Shown piece by piece: positions 19,697 to 29,611 of a stretch of 64,000 nucleotides of DNA. Every line of letters starts with the position of its first letter. Position 1 is the first letter of the stretch. Below the pieces are notes generated by a model. It was given only the letters and a program-made list of their open reading frames with translations, was not told the DNA's origin and made no database searches. The translations under genes and the position numbers were made by a program. This stretch comes from a virus. Where the stretch lies: the IMG/VR virus record IMGVR_UViG_3300031758_000036, positions 1-64,000 of that record. The stretch is one strand, 5' to 3'.

Positions 19697-22600
19697 ATGG
19701 CCGGAAAGGAATCGTTAAAGTTTGAAATTGACGTAGCGTTGGCTCCTGGTGCCAAGAGTGCATTCGTCAATCAGTTTAACACCCTGGGAGCGGAAGGTCA
19801 GCAAAATTTAATAAAACAATTCGAGAAATCGCAACTAAAACAAGAGATCATATTTGATCCCGTTTTTGAAGGCACTGACGTTAATAAAGTATTTAAAGGG
19901 TGGAGTGCTACTTTAAAGGAGGCGGGGTCTTTCGTTGATGTACTAAACAACAAGGCCGCTCAACTTGACAAGACGCAGGGAGGTAGTCTTACCAATTTAC
20001 GCCAACTTGTCAACTACTACAAGCAGCAAAGAGATTATCTAAACCCCATCCAGGTTGGCATAGACGGAATCGCCAGTAAGTCAAGGAAAATCAACCCGGA
20101 GTGGGCGGCTGCAAACGAAAAAGTACAGCAATTTAGTCGTCAATTAGCAATTGCTGGGGCATCTAATTTCTGGGAAAAGATCAAGGCTGAGTTAAACCTG
20201 GGGCCGTTATTGGCAGCAGGTAAAGCAGTCAACGAACTTGTTAATACATTTCAAAGTTTATCAATTATTGCTGGCCAAGTATTGGCCCCGATCAATACTT
20301 TAATCGATACACTGGGTCGCGTCCAACAGGTTGGTTTGCTTTTTGAAAGTATCGGACAGGGCCCTGCTGATGTTGCAAAAGTATTTGCAGATTCAAGCAA
20401 AATAGCATTAACCTATGGTACCAGTCTGAATGCAGTCAGGGATGGTTTCTCTCAATTAACGCCAACAGTCTTAGCGGCCGGCGGTACTCTCGATGATGTT
20501 TCAAATATTCTAGATGCATTGTCTAGTCGTTTTGCTGTTTTCGGTCTCAGTGCCGAAAAATCAAAACGTGTAATGAATGGTATCATCCAAGCCTTTGGTA
20601 AGGGTAAGTTGATGGCTGAGGAATTAACTCAGCAAATCAGTGAGGCAGATCCTGCGTTCAGGACCGACTTGGCTGGTGCTTTAAATATAACCGTAGCCGA
20701 GTTGGGAGAGGTTGTCAAGGCTGGTCAAATCACCAGCGATGTATTGATCGAAATATTGCCAAAAATAAAGAAGACATCTTCTACATTTGGTGAGCTTGGT
20801 GACAGCGCATTACAGGCATCTATTGCGCTGCTGCAAGGCAAAGTTACAGTTGAACAGCTCAAAAATCAAATTGACACGTTAAATCAATTAAATCTTGAGA
20901 ATCTGGCTGGCTTGTTTAAGCCATTACTGGCTTCATTCTTGGGTATACAAGCAGCACTGACTGATTTTACTACGGATTTACTAAAATTAGAGGCCACCAG
21001 ATTTATAATTGACATATTTAATTCACTTGCTATTATTATTACCGCTACGATTGCAGTAATCACTAAGTTAATTACAGCAATTGGGCAGTTGTTGAATCCA
21101 ATCTTTGGAATAGTGAATGCCATCGATTCGTTCGCACAAAGCTTAATTGGCATTAAGCCAATCGTTACAATAATAGCCGCTTTGCTTATTTCTGGTTTAG
21201 TGCAGTCGCTAGTGGCCACGGTTGGAAGTTTTAGCAAGGTAACAGCAGCCATTAACCTGTTTGGCGGCGTTTTAAGTGGCACCTTTAGTGGCGCTGCTGG
21301 CACGTTCAAGGCTGGAGCTGGAGCCATTAGGGCTGGCCTGGACGGGATCCGCACTGCTGCATCGAACGTTGGTCCTGCTATTTTGGGATTCGCCAACAAT
21401 TTAGCTGGGATAAACACAAAACAATTGCAAGCAGATGCCGCTGCCAGGGCTTATCGTCAATCATTAAGTTATCTGCCGGGATCATTAGTGAATGCAGCAG
21501 TCGCTGGCCAGCAACTGGGGCAAGCTAGTGCTGGTCTGGCGGCTGGAACTACAGGGGCAGCAGCAGGCGCTCAAAAACTCGCAAATGGCTCTAATACAAT
21601 GGCCAATGCTGCCAACGCAGCGGCAGCAGGTACCAACGCTTTTGCTAACGCCAGCGGCAGGCTGTATACTTCTACTGTAGTGCTGGCAGTGGCCGCCGTC
21701 GCGGCCGCTGCAGCATGGGTCGTTTATAATCGAAGAACGAAAGATGCCAAAGCAGAAAGCGAAACATTAGATGCTGCGCTTAAAAATATCAAGACTTCGC
21801 TGCTCGGTACTGAGACTGCTTATAGTAAATCGGCAGTTGCAGTTGACAACTACGCTGAAAAACTAAGTGCAGCTAAAGTAGTCGCAGATGATTTTTTTGC
21901 CAGCATTATCGCCGGATCAAAAACTGGACAAATTTTAGACGAAAGTAACGAAGATACAATTGTAGCCATATCTGAAGCTCTGCGAGTGGTAAATAAAGCA
22001 TTAGCGGACACTGAACCTGTGGCAAAAAAAGCAGAGCAAGCTATAAAGGCATACAATTCTGAAACCGCGAGTTCAGAGCAAACTGCGCTTGTAGTTGCAC
22101 AAGCAAAAGCAACGGTTCAATCATACGATGCGATTATTGCGTCCGCCAAGAAGCTAAGAGATGCTCTGGATAAAAAGGCAAAAACAAGCGGCAACGGTCT
22201 AACAGAGGAGGAGCGAAGAGAGCTTCTTCTTTTTAACGCTGTCATAGATAACACAATTAGGAAGCGCAAAGAACTCATAGAGTTAGCGAAATCAAAAAAT
22301 ATTCCCCTTGGTATTGACATAACTGGCGTAGATCTTGCCATTAATTCAACAGAAGAATTAAAAGCACAACTGAAATCTTTTAAGGAGATTGAAGCTAACG
22401 CCAAAATAGGTACTAAAGGCTATGAACAAGTACAGCAGGACATAAAAGGTATCGAGGGTATACTTAAAGCCCTTGAAACCAACTTTACTGAACTAAAAAT
22501 CAAGGTTCGCTTCGAAGAAGACAAAGCCAGTCTTGAGGGTGCAATTAATTATGCTAGTGCATTATTAGACAACTATAAGGCACAACAAGGCTACAAGCAG

Positions 22601-24415
22601 GCTGGTTTTGACTTATCAAGGAGCGAAGCAGAGTATAGGGTAAAAACAGCAGAAACGGAACTGGCTGCGCTAAAAGACAGAAAGGCCAGCACCGGTGCAA
22701 TCAAAGCAAAAGAAGATGAAATTGCACTTTTAAAGCAGGGCGTTATCGGGATAGAGAAGACAGCAATACAGGCTAGGATTACAGGCCTTGCGAGTGCACA
22801 AGCCCAAGAAAGGCAAATATTACTAGTCAAGCAACAGCAACAACAATTGGAAGCACAGGCTGCCGTAGCGCAAGCGCAGCGTATAGCAGCAGAATCTAGA
22901 TTAGCTGTATTAAAGGCAGAACAAAATCTGCTTAGCGCAGCATCAAAGGGAGCAACGCTACAAGAATTAACAAGTCTTTATGAGATTGTTGAAAAAACGA
23001 AAGAACAGGTTGCTATTAGCGATAGACTAGTCGCAGTTGAAAAGAATCGCCAAGCCAACCTTAGCGCAGTCCAGGCACTTGAACAATCAACATTAGACTA
23101 TAAACAAAAGACAGAAAAATCCACATTAGATGCGCAAGCCGCTCAATTGGGACTGAATACAGCAGTCAAAGATGGCGTAGCACCCGCGCAAAATATAGCA
23201 AATAGCTTCGACCAAATGGGAGCCAATGCAACCCAGTCCTCTGCTGAGATCAGAGGCAGCACTGCCGGAATTTCAGAATCGTATTCATCAGTAATAGGTG
23301 CAGTTGATATCTTGAATTCGAGTATAGATGATACTGGTGTTTCCGCCGCAGGAGCCGCCAGCCAAGTGAGTACTGCAACTAGTGCAATAACGGGAGCCCT
23401 AAATGGAGCAGGATCCTCTGCTACTGGGCTAGAAGGTAAGATTGATGATGTCGGTAATTCCATCCAAGCAACAGGGAGCAAGACAAGAGATTTAAATGCT
23501 AATTTATCCGCTGCACCAAAAGATGCTTATAATGAAATTACAAATCAGCTAGAGGCTGCTAACACAGCAGTTGGAGGCATTAGCGCCGATTTAGGCGCGG
23601 CAGGATCAGCGGCTGGTGGATTTAGCAGTAAAGTCAGTCCAATTGCGAGTAATCTATCTGATGCTTCGCAAGCTTCGGCTGGATTAAGTGGAAATATTTC
23701 AAAAATTCCAACCAGTACATTGAATAATATCGAGACTTCGTTCGCTGGTGCGGCAAAATCCGCAAGTTTGATCGCTAGCGCTGACGTTGCTGGCTCCGTA
23801 TCTGGTGCTCAAGCTCCTGCTAATAGCTTTGCCAATAGCATGGATGAGGCTAACAATGCTGTTCAGGGTGTTTCGGATAAACTGAAATCGCTTAATGGTA
23901 CTACGATTACAGTTAATGTTGATGTGCGCGGAGGATTGCCTGGCTACTGGACTGGTGGTCCAATTTCTGGCAATACTTTGGCCAGGGTTAACGAACTTGG
24001 CAAGGAGGCATTCCTGTCGGCCAGCGGTCGACTTTCGATGATTAATCGACCGGCTAACAGTACCTGGAGAGCCCCTAGTTCCGGTACGATTATACCTGCA
24101 CATCTTACTTCACTGCTAAACATCCCCAGGGGCGGCGTCAGCCTGCCTTCAGGTGCCTCTTCCAGGTTCCACAAGGCCACCCGAGGTAGCAATGGCGGTC
24201 GTAGCCTGGAAAGGGCAATTACCAGCGCTCTGAGGGGCTCCAGCGGAGCTGCTAGCAACGGCTACGAGGCTCGTTCTCAGGCAGCTCAAGCCGCGCAACT
24301 TGGTCGATTAACGTCAGCTATAAACGAACTGACACGCAAAAACTGGAATGTGGATGTGAAAGTCAGGAATACTGGAAATGCAGCCTATCTGGATGCGCTT
24401 AACCAGAGATTGTAA
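19697..24415 (+). CDS. Tail tape measure protein
   Basis: This 1572-residue protein is the longest gene in the window. It has alanine-rich helical repeats, long coiled coils, hydrophobic segments near residues 440-510 (ITATIAVITKLITAIGQLLN, IVTIIAALLISGLVQSLVAT) and another at about 655-675 (VVLAVAAVAAAAAWVVY). A Gly-rich C-terminus (GGLPGYWTGGPISG) is followed by a basic tail. Tape measure proteins set tail length; by the usual rule of about 1.5 Angstrom per residue this predicts a tail of roughly 230 nm. The start overlaps no neighbour; the stop overlaps the next start (ATGAGTG). Confidence 0.9.
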   Translation: MAGKESLKFEIDVALAPGAKSAFVNQFNTLGAEGQQNLIKQFEKSQLKQEIIFDPVFEGTDVNKVFKGWSATLKEAGSFVDVLNNKAAQLDKTQGGSLTNLRQLVNYYKQQRDYLNPIQVGIDGIASKSRKINPEWAAANEKVQQFSRQLAIAGASNFWEKIKAELNLGPLLAAGKAVNELVNTFQSLSIIAGQVLAPINTLIDTLGRVQQVGLLFESIGQGPADVAKVFADSSKIALTYGTSLNAVRDGFSQLTPTVLAAGGTLDDVSNILDALSSRFAVFGLSAEKSKRVMNGIIQAFGKGKLMAEELTQQISEADPAFRTDLAGALNITVAELGEVVKAGQITSDVLIEILPKIKKTSSTFGELGDSALQASIALLQGKVTVEQLKNQIDTLNQLNLENLAGLFKPLLASFLGIQAALTDFTTDLLKLEATRFIIDIFNSLAIIITATIAVITKLITAIGQLLNPIFGIVNAIDSFAQSLIGIKPIVTIIAALLISGLVQSLVATVGSFSKVTAAINLFGGVLSGTFSGAAGTFKAGAGAIRAGLDGIRTAASNVGPAILGFANNLAGINTKQLQADAAARAYRQSLSYLPGSLVNAAVAGQQLGQASAGLAAGTTGAAAGAQKLANGSNTMANAANAAAAGTNAFANASGRLYTSTVVLAVAAVAAAAAWVVYNRRTKDAKAESETLDAALKNIKTSLLGTETAYSKSAVAVDNYAEKLSAAKVVADDFFASIIAGSKTGQILDESNEDTIVAISEALRVVNKALADTEPVAKKAEQAIKAYNSETASSEQTALVVAQAKATVQSYDAIIASAKKLRDALDKKAKTSGNGLTEEERRELLLFNAVIDNTIRKRKELIELAKSKNIPLGIDITGVDLAINSTEELKAQLKSFKEIEANAKIGTKGYEQVQQDIKGIEGILKALETNFTELKIKVRFEEDKASLEGAINYASALLDNYKAQQGYKQAGFDLSRSEAEYRVKTAETELAALKDRKASTGAIKAKEDEIALLKQGVIGIEKTAIQARITGLASAQAQERQILLVKQQQQQLEAQAAVAQAQRIAAESRLAVLKAEQNLLSAASKGATLQELTSLYEIVEKTKEQVAISDRLVAVEKNRQANLSAVQALEQSTLDYKQKTEKSTLDAQAAQLGLNTAVKDGVAPAQNIANSFDQMGANATQSSAEIRGSTAGISESYSSVIGAVDILNSSIDDTGVSAAGAASQVSTATSAITGALNGAGSSATGLEGKIDDVGNSIQATGSKTRDLNANLSAAPKDAYNEITNQLEAANTAVGGISADLGAAGSAAGGFSSKVSPIASNLSDASQASAGLSGNISKIPTSTLNNIETSFAGAAKSASLIASADVAGSVSGAQAPANSFANSMDEANNAVQGVSDKLKSLNGTTITVNVDVRGGLPGYWTGGPISGNTLARVNELGKEAFLSASGRLSMINRPANSTWRAPSSGTIIPAHLTSLLNIPRGGVSLPSGASSRFHKATRGSNGGRSLERAITSALRGSSGAASNGYEARSQAAQAAQLGRLTSAINELTRKNWNVDVKVRNTGNAAYLDALNQRL

Positions 24416-25176
24416 TGAGTGTAACAATTGGAAGTGTAACACTGAATACATTAACGGCGCAACCATTTGGTTACGACGAATCAGATACCAGTCGCGGTCA
24501 AACTGCTCGCAGGTTTGCAATTAGTGGTCTGGTCTCCCCTTCCGAATGGCTTGATTTATTAGACGAATACGATAATTGGCGTAATTCACGAATTGACGAT
24601 GAAGATCCTGCAATTTCTGCCGTCATTGGCACAACTGTAAATTTTAGCGGAACAGGCCCTGGGTCTCAGTCTTGGTCATCTGTGCAGTGTTGGTTTACTG
24701 CAGCGCCAAGCGCTGAACAACGTGGAGCCTGGTTGGCTGTTAACGTAGAGTTAGTTTCTGCAGTCGAAGCTTTACAGGTTTTACTTAAGCAACAAGAGGC
24801 AGAGACAGGCGGTGGAGGAGGTGGATCCACCTTAACGCCAGATTTTGGTACATTTGTGATCGGAGGCACGACATTAACATTAACAAAACCCCCAGATTCA
24901 TATGGGGCTGGTCCAGCCTTGGACTTGACAATAGGTGGAACTCATTACGTTTCAGGTACATTGACTGTTGTCATAAATAAAGATATAGAAGGTACCACAA
25001 ATCTTACTGGGTGGAATAACATAAAATCATGGTACGAAGCCACGATAACTACGACTCCATCCAGTGGTAGTTACTTTCCGGTCAGCGTTCCCAGTGCAAC
25101 TGCTGAACGTGTATTGATTGACGGAACACCAACTGATATATATACCGTTTCGGTTGTACTGGTGCAGGTAATTTAA
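24415..25176 (+). CDS. Distal tail protein-like
   Basis: This 253-residue protein has two related halves. Residues 1-115 contain a WSSVQCWFTAAPSAEQRGAW pattern. Residues 145-253 repeat the layout (WNNIKSWYEATITTTPSSGS). They are joined by a Gly-rich linker (TGGGGGGSTL). The position, right after the tape measure and before the tail hub, is that of a distal tail (Dit-like) protein, but no signature of that family is seen. The duplication suggests two stacked beta domains. Confidence 0.55.
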   Translation: MSVTIGSVTLNTLTAQPFGYDESDTSRGQTARRFAISGLVSPSEWLDLLDEYDNWRNSRIDDEDPAISAVIGTTVNFSGTGPGSQSWSSVQCWFTAAPSAEQRGAWLAVNVELVSAVEALQVLLKQQEAETGGGGGGSTLTPDFGTFVIGGTTLTLTKPPDSYGAGPALDLTIGGTHYVSGTLTVVINKDIEGTTNLTGWNNIKSWYEATITTTPSSGSYFPVSVPSATAERVLIDGTPTDIYTVSVVLVQVI

Positions 25177-25177
25177 G

Positions 25178-27487
25178 ATGGTACTTGATATTCGCGCACA
25201 AATCAATTGCAGCCTTGGTGATTTAATTGATGCCAGCATAAGCGATGACTATATTCAACAGAATGGATTGATAACAACTCAAGGGAGTTGCACGATAGAA
25301 GGCACGATTACACCGTCAATTGGAGAAATTGTAACATTTAGTTATACAAAAAACGGTCAGACTTATGATATTCCGCGTACATTACGCGTACTCAGCAGTT
25401 TCACCGATCCGTATCGCAATACTAGTAAAATTCAACTAGGCTGTAAATTTACATACCTTAATGACCTAAAAGAACCAGTTCGATGGGATGCCTTTTCCGA
25501 CCCGCAAAATAGCAATTACACTAGTTCTGATACGGAGATTGTAGTTATACCTATTTGGGCAAAATCAATAGCTCAGAGGTGCCTAGATGGGCTTGGTATA
25601 ACCCTGGCAGCAGGAAGCAATCTTAGTGTTTTGACAAATAGTTTTAGTATTAAGACATTTGACTACAGTTCTGGTTATGTGAATATATTAAACAATCTAC
25701 TGGTATCCGAGTCATATTGCGGATATTTAAACACTGACGAAAACTTAGTATTGTTTCCGATTCAGGTAGGTGGCGGAAGCGGTCCTTACATTGACGAAGA
25801 TAAGATGGTCGATGCTAGACCTGTAAATGTTGGAGATATACCGGCTGACGCTGTTTTCGTTTCCTATAGTACATTGGTATTAAAAAATGCAGGAGAAGAG
25901 CCAGATCCGCCGGATCCAGATGATCCCCCGCCGGACCCAGATGATCCACCGGCTCCAAACCAAATAACACCACCGCCACCAAATCCTGATATTGACCCGG
26001 ATACCGGCTTGCCTATTGATCCGCCAGTTCCAGGTGATCCGGATTATCCGGATTATGCGGCTGCAAAAGACGAATATCAGAAATGGTTGGAGTATTTTTT
26101 ACGTTTCAGGGAGGAAGAAGGCGGCCCTTCTTTCGCTGTACTTACTTACAAGGAGGATACAGTGAGTCCGACTGGTGAAACTACAACAGCAAAACTTACT
26201 GCGACCGTAGTCCATAATCCTGTAACAATTACGCGCTCTACTTACGAAGCAGTTGCAGTTCTGAATACTGAAGACGAATCGATTTCCCTTGAGGAAGAGA
26301 GGCTTGTGGCCGAAAGCACTGTGTCATCAAATATTTGTGGTATTATCGGTGCGGGTTATTACCAAGGTGTACTTGATGCTGCGTATGAGGCTAACCCCGA
26401 ATTCACCTCTCTGTACATCAGAGACTTCAATCTACTTGGCCAGTCTAATGTTTACATATTTAAGGAAATATTTTACTATGGCTGGGGTACCAGGACTATA
26501 GAATCTAAATACATAAGTGCGCTGCAAGTTGCCGCTGAAATGAACATGAAATGGGCATTCGTATTTGCGGGACCTGATGGCGAACTATACCTTTCATATG
26601 TGGGATTTTCCGGGTATTTGTTGTCAGAGCAGACAATAACTGATGAACAGAAAATTGAGGATTTCGCGTCAAATGTTACTTATTACTACAGATTATGGCA
26701 TCAAACTCTAGCCGGCCAGATAGCGACCGCCACCGCATCAGATGATGACAAAATAGAGAATACCCAGGCTGCTCGCAGTTATTTTGATGCTATCGCCAGA
26801 CAAGGGCTAGTCTTTGATTATTCGACAAGTAGCCTTTCGTTTAGCAAAGGCAATCCCACCAGGCCTGCTAAAGAAAAACTAGTTCTAGAGCAATATGTAG
26901 ATAAATCAGCAAATAAGATAATTACAAAGTCTGTCACGGATACTTCCAGTATTTTTCCTGAAGGCATTATTCCAGGGACGACACCTACGCCTACACCTAC
27001 GCCTACACCTACGCCTACGCCTACGCCTACGCCTACGCCTACTGGTGGTGATCAGCAAAGTGGCTCCGCAGATATAAAGAAAAACGACCAGAGAACTGAA
27101 AGCCAATCTAGGCTGGAATTTGTTGATGGCAACATTCAGGCAACCAGAAGGATAGAGTATCGGTTGCCTTATGCTCCAGACGATAGGTTTTTAAAGACTA
27201 CCGACGACAAATACTTTGCCATCCGGTCTGACGCGCCTCAAAAAGCGAATAAATACGGCAAAATTCAAAATGCATTGGTTTTCGGTAACAGAGCTGGGAT
27301 GAATGTAACAACAGTGCCGGAACTTTTGCCAAATCAGCCGTTTGCACCTATCGTGATTGAAGCAGGCGGCTTTGCTGCTATGTTCAGGACAAATGGTACT
27401 AGTTGGGCTCTCGATTCAACTGGCATCTTAGTAAGCACTGATGGATTGTTTTGTGGGGGAGTTGGGACTGTTTACCCAACTCCTTAA
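25178..27487 (+). CDS. Tail tip/hub protein (tail-associated, Tal-like)
   Basis: This 769-residue protein has an N-terminal domain with QINCSLGDLIDASISDDYIQ, then a strand-rich core. A proline/aspartate linker lies near residues 245-285 (PDPPDPDDPPPDPDDP). A long beta region with NICGIIGAGYYQGVLDAAYE follows, then a Thr-Pro repeat near 600-622, and a C-terminal tail-tip domain (NALVFGNRAGMNVTTVPELL). Order and size match phage tail hub proteins that follow Dit. The Thr-Pro tract is coded by a hexamer repeat (26981-27040). Confidence 0.65.
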   Translation: MVLDIRAQINCSLGDLIDASISDDYIQQNGLITTQGSCTIEGTITPSIGEIVTFSYTKNGQTYDIPRTLRVLSSFTDPYRNTSKIQLGCKFTYLNDLKEPVRWDAFSDPQNSNYTSSDTEIVVIPIWAKSIAQRCLDGLGITLAAGSNLSVLTNSFSIKTFDYSSGYVNILNNLLVSESYCGYLNTDENLVLFPIQVGGGSGPYIDEDKMVDARPVNVGDIPADAVFVSYSTLVLKNAGEEPDPPDPDDPPPDPDDPPAPNQITPPPPNPDIDPDTGLPIDPPVPGDPDYPDYAAAKDEYQKWLEYFLRFREEEGGPSFAVLTYKEDTVSPTGETTTAKLTATVVHNPVTITRSTYEAVAVLNTEDESISLEEERLVAESTVSSNICGIIGAGYYQGVLDAAYEANPEFTSLYIRDFNLLGQSNVYIFKEIFYYGWGTRTIESKYISALQVAAEMNMKWAFVFAGPDGELYLSYVGFSGYLLSEQTITDEQKIEDFASNVTYYYRLWHQTLAGQIATATASDDDKIENTQAARSYFDAIARQGLVFDYSTSSLSFSKGNPTRPAKEKLVLEQYVDKSANKIITKSVTDTSSIFPEGIIPGTTPTPTPTPTPTPTPTPTPTPTGGDQQSGSADIKKNDQRTESQSRLEFVDGNIQATRRIEYRLPYAPDDRFLKTTDDKYFAIRSDAPQKANKYGKIQNALVFGNRAGMNVTTVPELLPNQPFAPIVIEAGGFAAMFRTNGTSWALDSTGILVSTDGLFCGGVGTVYPTP
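26981..27040 (+). repeat. Ten-unit hexanucleotide repeat (ACGCCT/ACACCT)
   Basis: Ten in-frame units coding for a Thr-Pro tract: three ACACCT units alternate with ACGCCT in the left half and the right half is pure ACGCCT. Because the unit is six bases, slippage changes the linker length by Thr-Pro pairs without breaking the frame. Confidence 0.9.
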
Positions 27488-27524
27488 TCCAGCACCTTTA
27501 TTCTAGTTCTTAAGGGCTCAAGGC

Positions 27525-28688
27525 ATGGCACCACCTAGCGAAACTCCTGTACCCTGGTTCCCTGTAGTTCAAGGTATAGTGTCACTCGGTGAAATTCCCG
27601 AGGTTGTCGACGGGCAAATTACGGTCGAGCATCTTGTCCCAGTTTGGAATCAAGTAACAACGACTTCATCTAAAACTAGGACAATAATTGAGGTAAAGGT
27701 TTATCGTTATTCGCTTAACCTGTTAACAGAAATAGCCCCCATACCATCTCACACTGAACTGGTTGTCCAAAGTATTAATACAATTAATCCGGACATTGTT
27801 TTAGTGCAGGTCGCTATTGCTGATCCGACGATAGAATCTGGGTCGCTTGCTATAGATGTTCCCGTTACAGAGGTAACCATTAATACTTCGACAGTTATTC
27901 ATGCCGGCGATGTGAGCGTCGTTTATGTAGATTCAATAATGAATATTGATATTCAAATACCAACCATAAGCGTAACCGCAAACTTAGCACCTGTTGTCTG
28001 GCATCTTGACGGAGTAAATAATTCAACCTCTACTTCTTCTAGCGGCGCCTACGCCGTCTCCGCTACATTTTACGGAACGGCTGCTTTGTCTACAACAAGA
28101 TCGAAGTATGGCGCATCTTCTGTGTATTTTTCACAGGAACAAATTGCTTTTTTTGAAGTTCCGGATCCCAGTATTTCTCGCTTAGTATTTGTTCCTGATA
28201 TTCAATTAGGCAGTGAGGATTGGTGTATTGAATTCTGGTGGTTTGCAGCAAGCCCCGACTCTACGGCTTACACCACTATCTATACTATAAAGAATGATGC
28301 AATTTATGGAGAACTTGCTAGCTTAGATGTCGATTTTACTGACAACAGAATATCACAATGGTGGACCGGAGGTATTGGATTTAATCTTGATGAGTCACTA
28401 AATCCATTAATATTCACAAGAAATCAATGGAATCACGTAGCATGGTACAGAATCGGCAACTCCTACTACCTGGCATTGAATGGTGTAGTTGAAAGTGACA
28501 ATGTTCGCGGCCCAGTGAATCCATCTGATCCGATACTTAATATTGAAGATATTTTACATACAGTTGGTGAATTTGATGGTCTTGGTTATTATACTATGCC
28601 TGATGATTATGTTGATGAAATAAGGATTTCCTATGGAACGTCTCCATACACTGCGTCCAACTTCATCCCACCTTCCTCTCAATTCTAG
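27525..28688 (+). CDS. Tail appendage with LamG/concanavalin-like domain
   Basis: This 387-residue protein starts with a Pro-rich segment and a beta region. From about residue 165 it has a LamG-like fold: WHLDGVNNSTSTSSSGAYAV, KYGASSVYFSQEQIAFF, LGSEDWCIEFWWFAASP, TRNQWNHVAWYRIGNSYYLA, then YVDEIRISYGTSPYTASNFI. That order (segment with DG, hydrophobic strand, DWCIEFW, WNHVA, VDEIRIS) is characteristic. Such domains bind carbohydrate on host surfaces. Confidence 0.8.
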   Translation: MAPPSETPVPWFPVVQGIVSLGEIPEVVDGQITVEHLVPVWNQVTTTSSKTRTIIEVKVYRYSLNLLTEIAPIPSHTELVVQSINTINPDIVLVQVAIADPTIESGSLAIDVPVTEVTINTSTVIHAGDVSVVYVDSIMNIDIQIPTISVTANLAPVVWHLDGVNNSTSTSSSGAYAVSATFYGTAALSTTRSKYGASSVYFSQEQIAFFEVPDPSISRLVFVPDIQLGSEDWCIEFWWFAASPDSTAYTTIYTIKNDAIYGELASLDVDFTDNRISQWWTGGIGFNLDESLNPLIFTRNQWNHVAWYRIGNSYYLALNGVVESDNVRGPVNPSDPILNIEDILHTVGEFDGLGYYTMPDDYVDEIRISYGTSPYTASNFIPPSSQF

Positions 28689-28724
28689 TTAAACTTGGAA
28701 TTATAGATAAGTCTCCTTTTAACA

Positions 28725-29153
28725 ATGGCTGTTGTTTCTGTTTATAACCATACGGCCCTTCGCTTTATCAATGGGTCGAATAGCCCCACTGATACTTATA
28801 AATTAATGCTGTGCACTAGCAGTACCTTTGATGCTACGAATACGACACTTGCTGGTATAACAAAAACCGAAGTGGCAACGGGGAACGGCTATGTCGCGAC
28901 CGGCAAAGCTTTGACAAATACTGCAGTCGCTACTGTTACTACAAATGATGCAAAATTTAGTGCAGATAATGTAGAGTGGCTTGTTAATACGGCATCAATA
29001 TCAGCCAACAGCGCGATTCTGTACAATGATACGGATGCTGATGATCCCCCTGTTTTTCATATTGACTTTGGTGGGACCAGAACCGTATTACCGGGAAATA
29101 CGTTTGGTATTATCTGGAGTGCTGATGGCGTTTATAAGTTTAATATTACCTAA
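28725..29153 (+). CDS. Conserved virion protein, small beta-rich
   Basis: This 142-residue protein includes YKLMLCTSSTFDATNTTLAG, ITKTEVATGNGYVATGKALT and GNTFGIIWSADGVYKFNIT. This sequence style is found in many phage tail appendage or head-decoration proteins that I recall, with no assigned function. It is beta-rich and starts after CTCCTTTTAACA. The TTATAGATAAG box upstream at about 28703 could be a promoter element. Confidence 0.65.
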   Translation: MAVVSVYNHTALRFINGSNSPTDTYKLMLCTSSTFDATNTTLAGITKTEVATGNGYVATGKALTNTAVATVTTNDAKFSADNVEWLVNTASISANSAILYNDTDADDPPVFHIDFGGTRTVLPGNTFGIIWSADGVYKFNIT

Positions 29154-29206
29154 TTATTGGAACCATATCAGGGAGCGAATAGCCTTACCTCAATCACCTT
29201 TGTGTC

Positions 29207-29611
29207 ATGGCGCAATCGACTATCATTAGCACAAAGGAACTTCAGCGGCAGGCCGAGTTATGCTTTGAGGGCGAGACATTAAAGGTAATGCTGGCGAGTG
29301 TGGGTGCTACTGGTTACACAGAAGAAAGTACAGTAGCTAACTGGCAGTCTGTTGAAGTGACTGGGCTGGGATACACTCGCTTTAGTACTGTTATTGGAAC
29401 TGGTTCGTATAGCAATTCTCTTGCTGCATATACCTTACCTTCTATTGACGCAGTATTTACTGCCGGTGGTACAGGGTGGGGATACGATCGGATCATTATT
29501 TATATCGATGGTGCGACTTATCCTCATAGTATAATTGCAGAAAATCCTACAGTTTTCCTGCAGTCTGGTCAAACGCAGACTTATCGGTTGGCCCTTCGCC
29601 AGGATGACTGA
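29207..29611 (+). CDS. Beta-rich virion protein, 134 residues
   Basis: It starts MAQSTIISTKELQRQAELCF and continues with FEGETLKVMLASVGATGYTE and TGWGYDRIIIYIDGATYPHS. It resembles the preceding gene in layout (start, EGETLKVMLA, then a VEVTGLGYTRF segment), so the two may be distant paralogues. Its stop overlaps the next start by one base. Probably a virion appendage subunit. Confidence 0.55.
   Translation: MAQSTIISTKELQRQAELCFEGETLKVMLASVGATGYTEESTVANWQSVEVTGLGYTRFSTVIGTGSYSNSLAAYTLPSIDAVFTAGGTGWGYDRIIIYIDGATYPHSIIAENPTVFLQSGQTQTYRLALRQDD

Noticed and set aside
23699-24103. 134-codon minus-strand frame within the tape measure gene
   Set aside because: Overlaps the strongly supported tape measure gene and has no ribosome site; treated as a shadow, as are the other opposite-strand frames at 20884-23481.
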